This document shows positions 42,781-50,488 of a DNA stretch of 64,000 nucleotides, piece after piece (the first letter of the stretch is position 1; each line of letters opens with the position of its first letter). The stretch is from positions 62,001 through 126,000 of the forward strand of contig CAZOSM010000002.1 in assembly GCA_964582715.1 (NCBI GenBank), in the 5' to 3' direction. A program made the position numbers and the translations under genes. Source of the DNA: MFZZ01 sp964582715. GTDB taxonomy: Bacteria; Patescibacteriota; Microgenomatia; UBA1406; GWC2-37-13. A model generated the notes under the pieces. That model was not told the DNA's origin. It worked only from the letters and a program-made list of their open reading frames with translations, and did not search any database.

Positions 42781-42990
42781 ATGTCTAACTGTTTTTTCTG
42801 TAAATATCACGTTTCACCAGACTACAAAGATGTAGAGAATCTGGAAAAATTTCTTTCTCCACGAAAGAAAATTGTAAGCCGTGAAAAAAGCAACGTATGT
42901 GCAAAGCATCAGAGAGCTCTTTCTAAACAGATAAAGTATGCTCGCTACTTGGCACTTATTCCATATACCTCTTATCAGGGCGTAAAATAA
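42781..42990 (+). CDS. rpsR: 30S ribosomal protein S18
   Basis: This 69-aa S18 has CFFCKYHV (Cys pair at about 4 and 7), VENLEKFLSPRKKIVSREKS, and VCAKHQRALSKQIKYARYLA. The retained Cys residues suggest the zinc-binding (C+) form. It is the last ribosomal gene of the rpsF-ssb-rpsR cluster. Confidence 0.93.
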   Translation: MSNCFFCKYHVSPDYKDVENLEKFLSPRKKIVSREKSNVCAKHQRALSKQIKYARYLALIPYTSYQGVK

Positions 42991-42994
42991 CTGC

Positions 42995-43000
42995 TATAAT
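42995..43000 (+). promoter_or_regulatory. -10 box TATAAT before the 43007 gene
   Basis: Consensus TATAAT plus 6 bases precedes the ATG at 43007. Confidence 0.65.
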
Positions 43001-43006
43001 TTTTGG

Positions 43007-43720
43007 ATGAAAGTCCCGGTTAAATTTCCAGAAAATGCCGAATTACTTATTCAGGCAGGACAAACTGTAGATTTTGGTACCCCATTCTTGCGTAAAAAAG
43101 CAACAAGCGCTATTAGAGTGCCTTTATCTGAGATCCTCAATTTTCCACCAGACAAAATTTTTCTTAGCTTGAAAAAAGTTGTTGGTGATGCGGTACAAAA
43201 AGGCGATCTCATTGCAGAACATAAAGGAATGTTCTCTACGAAACAGTATTTTAGCTCTGTTGATGGCGTGATTCGTGAAATTGATCATCTAACTGGCACA
43301 ATGACCATTGAGCTCGAAAGTGGAGAAGAAAATGTTATTCCTTCTTTTGTGATGGGCGAAGTAGACTCCATTGGAGATGGATATATAGAACTAAAAGTAA
43401 ATAAAGCAAAAAAAATAGATATTGAAGAATCTACACATTACCTTGGTGGACCAATCTATTATATTGCAGATATAGAAAAGCCACTCACAGAGGATGATAT
43501 TTATGAAAAAATAATTGTAGGCCACAATGTAAACCCACTTGATCACGCCAAAATTGAAACGCTCGGAGCTAAAGGATTTGTATCAAGTACAAAAGTACCA
43601 CTTGGAGCAATTAAACAAATTACAATTATGAATACAGAGGATCTTGAAGAACTCATGAAAGAACAGTATCCTTACTTCATTACAGGTGTCGATAAAAGAA
43701 CTGTTTATTTTTACGAATAA
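43007..43720 (+). CDS. Hypothetical protein with barrel-sandwich-like region
   Basis: I do not recognise this 237-aa soluble protein. Residues about 60-110 (VVGDAVQKGDLIAEHKGMF, then SVDGVIREID and GTMTIELESG) resemble a lipoyl/biotinyl or RnfC-type barrel-sandwich fold, although there is no lipoylated or biotinylated MKM-type Lys motif. The C-terminal part (GAKGFVSSTKVPLGAIKQI) could be a small alpha/beta domain. The consensus TATAAT with 6-base spacing shows that it starts its own transcript between rpsR and the S41 protease gene. Confidence 0.6.
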   Translation: MKVPVKFPENAELLIQAGQTVDFGTPFLRKKATSAIRVPLSEILNFPPDKIFLSLKKVVGDAVQKGDLIAEHKGMFSTKQYFSSVDGVIREIDHLTGTMTIELESGEENVIPSFVMGEVDSIGDGYIELKVNKAKKIDIEESTHYLGGPIYYIADIEKPLTEDDIYEKIIVGHNVNPLDHAKIETLGAKGFVSSTKVPLGAIKQITIMNTEDLEELMKEQYPYFITGVDKRTVYFYE

Positions 43721-43747
43721 ACCCTCTACAATTAGCATTACGTTTTT

Positions 43748-45001
43748 ATGAAATCAAACAAACTTACCACGATATTACTCTACGCATCAGTTGCTGTTTT
43801 CCTATTTGGATCAGGATATAAACTTGCTGAATGGAATTTAAAAAAGAATGCCAGACAACAATATTCCTACACGGTATTTAATGCAAACAATCCTGACTTC
43901 CTAAAAAAAGCAGAAGCTAACAATGTAGATTTTGCTCTGTTTTGGGATACCTGGGAAAAAGTAGAACAAAAATATATTGATGACGAAAAAATAGATCAAC
44001 AAAAAATGTTTTATGGGGCAATTAAAGGTATGGTTGCTTCTTTAGAAGATCCATATACTTTTTTCCTCACGCCAGAAGAAAATCAACAGTCTAAAGACGA
44101 TTTGGGAGGTAAATTTGAAGGGATTGGAGCTCAGCTTGGGTTGAAGGATAATAGAGTGGTTGTGATTGCCCCTCTTAAAGACTCTCCTGCAGAAGCAGCA
44201 GGTGTTAGGGCTGGTGATTACATAACGGCAGTAGATGGTGAATCTACAGAAACCTGGACCTTATCGCAAACTGTTTCAAAAATTCGTGGTGAAAAAGGCA
44301 CTCAGGTTACTTTAACTCTTGTAAATACCTCTGGTGAAAAAGATGTCACTATTACCCGTGACCAGATTAAAGTAGACTCAGTAGAACTCAGCTTTGAAAC
44401 AAGTAATGGCAATCGAATTGCGCACCTCAAACTGAATCAGTTTGGTGAAACTACCAACTCAGAATGGGACAAAGCTGTAGAAACAATTGCTCAGGAATGG
44501 GAGAATGGCCGCATTGCTGGCATGGTACTTGATGTCAGAGGCAATCCAGGCGGATATCTGGATAGCGCTGTGTATCTTGCATCAGAGTTTGTAGAGCAAG
44601 GTCAAACGATTGTGACGCAGGAAACAACAGATGGAAATGATAGGACTTATAAAGTAACAAGACGAGGAAAACTTATAGGTATACCTCTCAATGTTCTTAT
44701 AGACGGCGGCTCAGCTTCTGCTTCTGAAATTTTAGCTGGAGCATTAAGAGATCATGAGAAAGCAACATTGATTGGCCAGAAATCTTTTGGTAAAGGTTCA
44801 GTTCAGGAAGCTCTTGATCTTCAAGATGGTGCTGGATTACATGTAACGATTGCAAAATGGATTCTTCCAGATGGTGATTGGATTAATGGAAAAGGTCTTG
44901 AACCAGAAATAGCAGTAGAAAATGAAATTCCAGAAGGAAATACTCTTACAAAAGAAACTGATACACAACTTCAAGAAGCACTCAGGTTAATTTCAGAATA
45001 A
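43748..45001 (+). CDS. ctpA: S41-family C-terminal processing peptidase
   Basis: This 417-aa protease has an N-terminal anchor (about residues 8-25), a PDZ domain (about 105-190, GVRAGDYITAVDGES) and the S41 catalytic core: DVRGNPGGYLDSAVYLA and the Ser in GGSASASEILAG with the Lys in IGQKSFGKGSVQ (Ser/Lys dyad). It trims C-termini or degrades envelope proteins. The four surface proteins at 57-63 kb with hydrophobic C-termini are conceivable substrates, but that is speculation. It is followed by an HtrA-type protease. Confidence 0.93.
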   Translation: MKSNKLTTILLYASVAVFLFGSGYKLAEWNLKKNARQQYSYTVFNANNPDFLKKAEANNVDFALFWDTWEKVEQKYIDDEKIDQQKMFYGAIKGMVASLEDPYTFFLTPEENQQSKDDLGGKFEGIGAQLGLKDNRVVVIAPLKDSPAEAAGVRAGDYITAVDGESTETWTLSQTVSKIRGEKGTQVTLTLVNTSGEKDVTITRDQIKVDSVELSFETSNGNRIAHLKLNQFGETTNSEWDKAVETIAQEWENGRIAGMVLDVRGNPGGYLDSAVYLASEFVEQGQTIVTQETTDGNDRTYKVTRRGKLIGIPLNVLIDGGSASASEILAGALRDHEKATLIGQKSFGKGSVQEALDLQDGAGLHVTIAKWILPDGDWINGKGLEPEIAVENEIPEGNTLTKETDTQLQEALRLISE

Positions 45002-45036
45002 TGTGGTAGTATAATAGTGATAAGTTAACTTGAACT

Positions 45037-46227
45037 ATGGAAGAGAAAAGGAATGTTTCACTTGCCAAATTCGTGCTTGGAATTCTTCTTATTATTATTG
45101 GACTTATCTCTTTTCAACGATATATTCCCCAAAACTGGACTCGTCCAATCTCTTCTTTTTTCAGAGTGTTCCAGATTCCATCATTAGATGATTTACCTTC
45201 TTTTAACCAATCTCAAGTTACAGAGCGTATTGTATACGAAGAATCGGTCATTACCGAAGTTGTAGAAAATTCGTTGCCCTCGGTTGTAACAATTGGCATT
45301 ACTACCACCCGGTCTTCCATAGAACTAGACCCATTTAATCCTTTCAGCCCATTTAGAGAATCTGAAGACGAAGAAGAGATTCAACAAAATATTGGGAGTG
45401 GATTTATCGTTTCGGAAGATGGATTAATTATTACTAATAAACATGTGGTACTAGATACCGAAGCACAATATAGTGTTATAACCAACGACCAGGAGGAGTA
45501 TCAAGTAGAACAGATATATCGAGACCCGCTAAATGACTTAGCAATTCTTAAAATTGAAGCCCAAAATCTTAAGCCACTTCCTCTAGGAGATTCAGATAAC
45601 CTTAAACTAGGACAAATGGCTATTGCTATTGGCACGCCCCTTGGTGAATTTCAAAATACAGTTACAGCAGGCATTATTTCTGGTATTGGACGTGGTATTA
45701 CCGCAGGATCTGCTTTTGAAGGTTTTGTAGAAAAACTAGATAATGTTATTCAAACAGATGCCGCAATTAGCCCAGGTAACTCGGGAGGGCCACTCCTTAA
45801 CTCTCAGGGCGAAGCGATTGGAGTAAATACTGCTGTTGCAGCTTCGGGGCAGAATATCGGATTTGCCATTCCAATAGAAGTAGTAAAAACGCTTATTGAT
45901 GAGTTTGAAAAAAGAGGTGGAACATTTGAACGTCCTTATATTGGTGTGCGCTACCAAATGGTAGACCGTAGAACAGCTCTTCTAAATGATGTTGTTGAGG
46001 GGGCATATGTCGAATCTGTTGTAGAAGGCTCACCTGCTGATGAAGCTGGTATCCAGGAAGATGACATCATTATTAGTATCGATGGTACAAGGCTTGATGG
46101 AGAAGATGATGAATCTTTAGCCCGTATCATTTTAGATAAGAATATAGGAGATACAGTAACAGTACAAGTATGGAGAGACGGAGAGCAACTTTCTTTTGAA
46201 ATGCAACTTGCAGCCTATAACGAATAA
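45037..46227 (+). CDS. DegP/HtrA-type serine protease
   Basis: This 396-aa protein has an N-terminal anchor (about 10-28), a trypsin-like domain with His in ITNKHVVL (about 137), Asp in NDLAILKI (about 168) and Ser in SPGNSGGPLLN (about 250), and one C-terminal PDZ domain (SPADEAGIQEDDIIISIDG, about 330-348). It is envelope quality control. TTAACT plus 6 bases precedes the ATG, and a consensus TATAAT lies 21 bases upstream, so there are two possible start points. Confidence 0.93.
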   Translation: MEEKRNVSLAKFVLGILLIIIGLISFQRYIPQNWTRPISSFFRVFQIPSLDDLPSFNQSQVTERIVYEESVITEVVENSLPSVVTIGITTTRSSIELDPFNPFSPFRESEDEEEIQQNIGSGFIVSEDGLIITNKHVVLDTEAQYSVITNDQEEYQVEQIYRDPLNDLAILKIEAQNLKPLPLGDSDNLKLGQMAIAIGTPLGEFQNTVTAGIISGIGRGITAGSAFEGFVEKLDNVIQTDAAISPGNSGGPLLNSQGEAIGVNTAVAASGQNIGFAIPIEVVKTLIDEFEKRGGTFERPYIGVRYQMVDRRTALLNDVVEGAYVESVVEGSPADEAGIQEDDIIISIDGTRLDGEDDESLARIILDKNIGDTVTVQVWRDGEQLSFEMQLAAYNE

Positions 46228-46234
46228 AGTAAGG

Positions 46235-46240
46235 TAAAAT
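46235..46240 (+). promoter_or_regulatory. -10 box TAAAAT of hisS
   Basis: TAAAAT plus 6 bases precedes the hisS ATG at 46247. Confidence 0.6.
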
Positions 46241-46246
46241 ACTTCT

Positions 46247-47536
46247 ATGACAAAATTACAAACTCTCAAAGGATTTCGTGATTTTCTTCCTGTCGAAGCA
46301 ATAATGCGTCAGAGGTTAATTCAACAAATTGCGAGAGTTTTCGAACAGTTCGGATATGATCCTCTGGAGACACCAGCTTTGGAATATGCTGAAACACTCA
46401 TGGGGAAATATGGAGAAGACGCAGACAAGTTACTTTATATGTTTGAAGATAGAGGAGGTAGAAAAATTGGTCTACGATACGACCAGACTGTCCCATTGGC
46501 CCGTATTGCGGCCCAATACCAGGATATTCCTAAACCATTCAAGCGCTATCAGGTACAACCTGTCTGGCGAGCTGAAAATACACAAAAAGGAAGATACAGA
46601 GAGTTTCTTCAATGTGACGCCGATATTATTGGAGATACCAATTCTGCTATGGCAGATGCGGAAATCCTTGCTTTATTCTGGAATATATATTACTCGATTG
46701 GGTTTAAGAACTTTAAAATTGTCTTTAACAGCAGAGTTGTCCTCAAGTCACTGATCAGTAAATCACTTGGTCAAGAAGATGTTCCTCAGGAGACCTTTTT
46801 ATCTGTAGTCAGATCTATCGATAAACTAGATAAAATCGGTGAAGAAGGAGTCCGAAAGGAATTAATGGAAAAAAATATTTCAGAAGAACAAATAAATACT
46901 CTTTTCAAGCTCATTTCAGAATGGTCCAGGCTCCCAATCTCTGATCTAGATGAAACTGGCGATGAGAAACTAAAATTTAGTATCGAAACTGCTGTCAATT
47001 TTTTCAATATTCCAGAAAAGATGATTGTCTTTGACCCCAAACTAGCTAGAGGGCTGGATTATTACACAGGCATTATTTTTGAAGCAGTTCTTGATGGAAC
47101 AAATGGTTCATTGGGAGGAGGAGGCAGATATGATAACCTCATTGGCCAGTTCGTTGGAAAAGAACTTACAGCGGTGGGTTTTGCTATTGGCTTTGATCGC
47201 ACTCTAGAAGCTGCCAAAGAATTAAAACTTATGGAAGAAGAAACAACGGTAACTCAAGTTCTCGTTGCATATATGGGGAATGACGATGTAATGAAAACAG
47301 CTATGAGAATTACTACAGCACTTCGTGATGCTGGTGTAAACACAGAACTCTTTTTAGATTCAAACAAAGATTTAAGTAAGCAGCTCAAATACGCTAATAA
47401 AAAAGGTATCCGCTTTGTACTTATTATTGGTGAAGAAGAAGTAAAAAAAGATACCATTCTGCTTAAAGACATGAAGACAGGCGACCAGGAAGAAAAAGAT
47501 CTTCAAACCATTCTCAGCCTCATAAAAAGCCTATAG
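46247..47536 (+). CDS. hisS: Histidyl-tRNA synthetase
   Basis: Class II synthetase of 429 aa, the usual length. Motif 1 region DPLETPALEYAE, motif 2 QPVWRAENTQKGRYREF, the histidine-specific LARGLDYYTGIIFE and motif 3 GGGGRYDNLIGQF / GFAIGFDRTLE are all present, followed by the anticodon-binding domain. Leaderless start. Confidence 0.95.
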   Translation: MTKLQTLKGFRDFLPVEAIMRQRLIQQIARVFEQFGYDPLETPALEYAETLMGKYGEDADKLLYMFEDRGGRKIGLRYDQTVPLARIAAQYQDIPKPFKRYQVQPVWRAENTQKGRYREFLQCDADIIGDTNSAMADAEILALFWNIYYSIGFKNFKIVFNSRVVLKSLISKSLGQEDVPQETFLSVVRSIDKLDKIGEEGVRKELMEKNISEEQINTLFKLISEWSRLPISDLDETGDEKLKFSIETAVNFFNIPEKMIVFDPKLARGLDYYTGIIFEAVLDGTNGSLGGGGRYDNLIGQFVGKELTAVGFAIGFDRTLEAAKELKLMEEETTVTQVLVAYMGNDDVMKTAMRITTALRDAGVNTELFLDSNKDLSKQLKYANKKGIRFVLIIGEEEVKKDTILLKDMKTGDQEEKDLQTILSLIKSL

Positions 47537-47582
47537 AATGGTATAATACTGCTACTTATCTTGTGGAAAGGACAATAGCAAC

Positions 47583-47768
47583 ATGTCACTTAATGCTTTA
47601 CGTATAGCAGCAGCTCTGTTATTCATTGGTGGAATAGCTTTAATTGTTTTCATTAATGAAAATATGAGCATATCCATTAAACAAGGATTTTTCGCTGCTT
47701 TAGGTTTCGTTAGTGTAATTTTGATTTTAATTGTTGCTGCAAACCAAGTAAGAAGGAGACAAAGATGA
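47583..47768 (+). CDS. Small two-helix membrane protein
   Basis: This 61-aa protein consists of two hydrophobic helices (about 6-26 and 34-53) and a basic end. No family is recognised. A TATAAT box at about 47542 gives a leader of some 30 nt, and a GGAAAGG Shine-Dalgarno-like site precedes the ATG. It overlaps the next gene by 4 bases (ATGA), so the two are translationally coupled. Confidence 0.6.
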   Translation: MSLNALRIAAALLFIGGIALIVFINENMSISIKQGFFAALGFVSVILILIVAANQVRRRQR

Positions 47769-47959
47769 GAAATCAGCTCTCAGCAGTTCTCGCCCTTTGG
47801 GCACTAGGTTGCTTTGTGATTGCAAATTTCATTCCGGAGCTTGAAGTAAAGATGTTTCCCAACGACAATCCATACGCCAAGCCATCACGTTTGGCACGCA
47901 TGGGTCTGCTCTTTGGTTTGGTTGCTGCAGTCCTGATCGAGAGTTCGGAAGAAGAGTAA
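47765..47959 (+). CDS. Small membrane protein, coupled to the previous gene
   Basis: This 64-aa protein has an N-terminal helix (about 5-22) and a C-terminal helix (about 42-58), ending in the acidic SSEEE. AAGGAG lies 8 bases before the ATG. It is more GC-rich than hisS or prfA around it. A short hairpin (GTAACAC/GTGTTAC) overlaps its stop codon, and a longer stem-loop follows at 48001. The function is unknown; the pair may be a small membrane complex. Confidence 0.6.
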   Translation: MRNQLSAVLALWALGCFVIANFIPELEVKMFPNDNPYAKPSRLARMGLLFGLVAAVLIESSEEE

Positions 47960-48000
47960 CACGCTGCTGTGTTACAATGCTTTTGAACTTACGCAAGAAA

Positions 48001-48030
48001 AAACGGGAGAGGTGTATTTCTCTCCCGTTT
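48001..48030 (+). terminator. Stem-loop after the mini membrane-protein pair
   Basis: AAACGGGAGAG / CTCTCCCGTTT, perfect 11-bp arms with an 8-base loop, with only three T residues at the end. It lies just upstream of the prfA -10 box. Confidence 0.75.
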
Positions 48031-48040
48031 CATGATTTTA

Positions 48041-48046
48041 TATAAT
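48041..48046 (+). promoter_or_regulatory. -10 box TATAAT of prfA
   Basis: TATAAT plus 8 bases precedes the ATG at 48055, fixing the short start of the release factor. Confidence 0.65.
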
Positions 48047-48054
48047 AGGTACAT

Positions 48055-48762
48055 ATGAACATAAACCCAAACATTGTCGTTATAGAAGCATTACCTGGAG
48101 CAGGAGGAGATGAATCCAAAATCTGGGGGAACGATCTTCTTAACTCGTATGCAAAATTTGCCGAAAAAAATGGCATGAAGTCTGCTTTTATAGAAGAAAC
48201 AGCAATTCGTATTAAAGGAGAAAACGCTTTTAAATACTTTAAAAATGAAACAGGAGTACACCGCGTACAGCGTATTCCTTCTACAGAAAGACGAGGGAGA
48301 GTTCACACTTCTACTGCAGTTATTTTAGTTACTCCACAAATTTCCCAATCAGAAGTACATATTAATTCAAATGACCTCGATTGGCAGTTTGTCCGCTCAG
48401 GTGGTGCAGGAGGGCAGAATGTAAACAAGGTTTCATCTGCAGTGCGACTCACCCATAAACCAACTGGTATTATGATTTTCTCAAGTCGCGAAAGAACACA
48501 ACAGGCTAACCGTCAGATTGCAATGGAACTTCTTGCTGGTAAACTCTACCAACTTGAGGAAGAGAAGAAACGTGGGCTTCAATTTTCGTATGTAAAAGAT
48601 GTCGGCAATGGAGAACGAGCAGAAAAAATTCGCACTTATAACTTTCCTCAAAATAGGCTTACTGACCACCGGGTTAATAAAAGCTTCTTTAACTTGGAAG
48701 ATATCATTGCAAACGGCAAATGGGAAAAGGTTTTTGAAGCAGTCAATAGCAAACTCAAATGA
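48055..48762 (+). CDS. prfA: Class I release factor (RF1 type) lacking domain 1
   Basis: Reads stop codons and releases the peptide. Domain 2 is present with EALPGAGGDESKIWGNDLL and the RF1 tripeptide PST in VQRIPSTERRGRVHTS (PxT, UAA/UAG type, not the RF2 SPF). Domain 3 has GGQ in RSGGAGGQNVNKVSSAVR (near 122) and domain 4 follows. The N-terminal domain 1 of about 100 residues found in RF1 (about 350-360 aa) is absent. Upstream sequence holds only a terminator and promoter, so this is not a missed start. Identity is clear; whether it is the main RF1 or an accessory factor is open. Confidence 0.88.
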   Translation: MNINPNIVVIEALPGAGGDESKIWGNDLLNSYAKFAEKNGMKSAFIEETAIRIKGENAFKYFKNETGVHRVQRIPSTERRGRVHTSTAVILVTPQISQSEVHINSNDLDWQFVRSGGAGGQNVNKVSSAVRLTHKPTGIMIFSSRERTQQANRQIAMELLAGKLYQLEEEKKRGLQFSYVKDVGNGERAEKIRTYNFPQNRLTDHRVNKSFFNLEDIIANGKWEKVFEAVNSKLK

Positions 48763-48788
48763 CCCTTTTCATATCTTCATTTATATGG

Positions 48789-48794
48789 TAAAAT
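48789..48794 (+). promoter_or_regulatory. -10 box TAAAAT of rpmE
   Basis: TAAAAT plus 9 bases precedes the rpmE ATG at 48804. Confidence 0.5.
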
Positions 48795-48803
48795 AACATT
48801 TCT

Positions 48804-49103
48804 ATGCAAGCACAAATTCACCCAAAATTTAACACAGATGTAGTTGTAACATGTTCTTGTGGCAACACCTTTACCACTGGTTCTACCCGTGAATCTATTT
48901 CTGTGGAAATTTGTGCAAAATGCCATCCTTTTTACACCGGCGAACAAAAATTCGTTGATGCAAAAGGAAATGTAGATCGTTTCTTAAAGAAAGCAGAAGA
49001 TGCTAAGAAATTTAAAGCTCAACTTACTGCTAAAAAAGAAAAGAAACAAAATAGACAAGAGAAACCATCAAAGTCACTTAGAGAACTTCTTGGAGAAATC
49101 TAA
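48804..49103 (+). CDS. rpmE: 50S ribosomal protein L31
   Basis: This 99-aa L31 has the zinc-type signature: CSCGNTFTTGST and VEICAKCHPFYTGEQ, then DAKGNVDRFLKK. It carries about 30 extra residues of Lys-rich tail compared with typical L31 (about 70 aa). It lies next to prfA, a common neighbour. Confidence 0.93.
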   Translation: MQAQIHPKFNTDVVVTCSCGNTFTTGSTRESISVEICAKCHPFYTGEQKFVDAKGNVDRFLKKAEDAKKFKAQLTAKKEKKQNRQEKPSKSLRELLGEI

Positions 49104-49227
49104 TTGCATTTTTCCACCTTCTCAAGTATACTTTGGAAGTTATTAACACCAAGACCAGCGGTTTTTCAGAAAACTGGATATAATATCCTCTGGTAGTCCG
49201 ATAGATATCGGACAAGTGATTTAATAT
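49104..49227 (+). promoter_or_regulatory. rplJL leader with promoter and palindrome
   Basis: TATAAT at 49179-49184 lies inside GGATATAATATCC. Upstream, CCAG...CTGG with GTTTT/AAAAC forms a hairpin. The predicted leader carries the perfect palindrome GTCCGATA GA TATCGGAC (49196-49213) just before the rplJ start, the same sequence type as in the tRNA relic at 1272. L10 operons are often autoregulated in the leader; a link here is inference. Confidence 0.5.
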
Positions 49228-49764
49228 ATGCCAAGCAAACAAAAAGTCGATATTGTCGACAAAATAACTCAATCTATAAAAGAAAATTCTAACTTTGCTC
49301 TTATTAGGTTTGAAAAAACTACACATCAGGCATTGGAAGAACTCCGACGCGAACTTCGTAAATCTGAAAGTACACTTACTGTCATTAAGAATACCTTATT
49401 CGAAAAGGCTATTAACAAACTTTCTCAAAATGAAACAGATTTTGTGGAAATGAGTAAAAAAGCTTTTCCTTTAAAAGATAAATCTGCTCTTTTAGTACTG
49501 CATGGAGATTGGATTGAAGGATTAAAAGGCTATTTTGAAAAAGTAAAAGATAACGAGAACTTTAGTTTTAAGGTTGGATATATTGATAATCAGGTATATG
49601 GAGATACTGATCTCACTAAACTTGCTCAACTTCCAGGAAAAGACGAACTGAGGGCCAAGATTATTGGTGCAATGAAGAACCCAATGGTCCGCACAACTCG
49701 TTCTCTTTCCTTCAATATGCAGAAGTTTGTATATATATTAAGTCAAAAAGCAAAACAAGGCTAA
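49228..49764 (+). CDS. rplJ: 50S ribosomal protein L10
   Basis: This 178-aa stalk-base protein has KVDIVDKITQSIKENSN at the start, ALEELRRELRKSESTLTVIKN-type block (EELRRELRKSESTL), and the C-terminal L7/L12-binding helix. It lies before rplL as usual. No strong Shine-Dalgarno is seen, and a palindrome sits in its leader. Confidence 0.92.
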   Translation: MPSKQKVDIVDKITQSIKENSNFALIRFEKTTHQALEELRRELRKSESTLTVIKNTLFEKAINKLSQNETDFVEMSKKAFPLKDKSALLVLHGDWIEGLKGYFEKVKDNENFSFKVGYIDNQVYGDTDLTKLAQLPGKDELRAKIIGAMKNPMVRTTRSLSFNMQKFVYILSQKAKQG

Positions 49765-49810
49765 ATGCAATTAATACATTTCTCAGAAATGAGAGGAGGT
49801 GTCTAGATAA

Positions 49811-50233
49811 ATGGCAGACGAACAAACAACAGAAACAAAAGATGTACAACTTTCTGATAAACTTCAGAAAATTGCTACTCAAATCGAGGAACTTACAGTT
49901 CTTGAACTTTCAGAACTTGCAAGTTACTTAGAAGATAAATTTGGTGTATCCGCAATGCCTATGATGGCAGCAGCACCAGCAGCAGCAGGAGCAGCAGATG
50001 CAGCACCAGCAGAAGAAAAGACTTCATTTAATGTTGTCTTAACAGATGGTGGAGCAAATAAACTTGCTGTAATTAAAGCTGTACGAGAACTTCGCCAAGA
50101 CCTCGGTCTTATGGATGCTAAGAAACTCGTAGAAACCCCACCTCAGGAACTTCTTCAGAATGTTAAGAAAGAAGAAGCAGATGCAGCAAAAGCTAAGCTT
50201 GAAGAAGCAGGAGCTAAAGTTGAACTTAAATGA
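49811..50233 (+). CDS. rplL: 50S ribosomal protein L7/L12
   Basis: This 140-aa stalk protein has an N-terminal dimerisation helix (LTVLELSELASYLEDKFGVS), an Ala/Pro/Met hinge (about 55-75) and the C-terminal factor-binding domain (EKTSFNVVLTDGGANKLAVI and LGLMDAKKLVETPPQ). It has the strongest Shine-Dalgarno in the window (GAGGAGGTG, 49794-49802). A TCTCA/TGAGA hairpin lies just upstream, which may tune its high multi-copy translation. Confidence 0.95.
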   Translation: MADEQTTETKDVQLSDKLQKIATQIEELTVLELSELASYLEDKFGVSAMPMMAAAPAAAGAADAAPAEEKTSFNVVLTDGGANKLAVIKAVRELRQDLGLMDAKKLVETPPQELLQNVKKEEADAAKAKLEEAGAKVELK

Positions 50234-50253
50234 CGAGCGGGTTAGTAACTCGC

Positions 50254-50316
50254 TTGTCATCCTGAATGTGGTTCAGGATCTTAAGCTAAGAAGCTGGAAT
50301 AGATTCAGCATGACAA
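50254..50316. repeat. Two-hairpin palindromic element, copy B (intergenic)
   Basis: Outer arms TTGTCAT / ATGACAA enclose CCTGAA/TTCAGG and GCTGGAA/TTCAGC hairpins. The 63-bp unit lies directly after rplL and before its terminator. Confidence 0.8.
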
Positions 50317-50320
50317 ACCA

Positions 50321-50350
50321 AAAAGACCTCCAATCCGGAGGTCTTTTTTT
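50321..50350 (+). terminator. Rho-independent terminator of rplJL
   Basis: AAAAGACCTC / GAGGTCTTTT arms with a CAATCCG-region loop, followed by a run of T residues. This is the clearest classical terminator on the plus strand of the window. Confidence 0.9.
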
Positions 50351-50424
50351 ATGCCATGAGCCAATTATCCTATAAAAAAATATAAAGTTAACCACCTAAA
50401 GTGCTGTCAAGCCCTTAAAATAAA

Positions 50425-50442
50425 GGGTTGTTGCAACAACCC
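50425..50442. promoter_or_regulatory. 18-bp perfect palindrome upstream of gyrB
   Basis: GGGTTGTTG CAACAACCC is a perfect palindrome with no loop, centred about 42 bases upstream of the gyrB -10 box. It may be an operator for a dimeric regulator or the base of a cruciform near the gyrase genes. Confidence 0.45.
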
Positions 50443-50474
50443 AAACAAAGCTACCACAGACTAAGGTTATATGT

Positions 50475-50480
50475 TATACT
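50475..50480 (+). promoter_or_regulatory. -10 box TATACT of gyrB
   Basis: TATACT plus 8 bases precedes the ATG at 50489. It supports 50489 over the in-frame ATG at 50471. Confidence 0.6.
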
Positions 50481-50488
50481 ATGCTTTT

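Noticed and set aside
46329..46754. 141-aa ORF in another frame within hisS
   Set aside because: hisS is complete and conserved across this stretch, and the alternative frame has no start signal or family resemblance.
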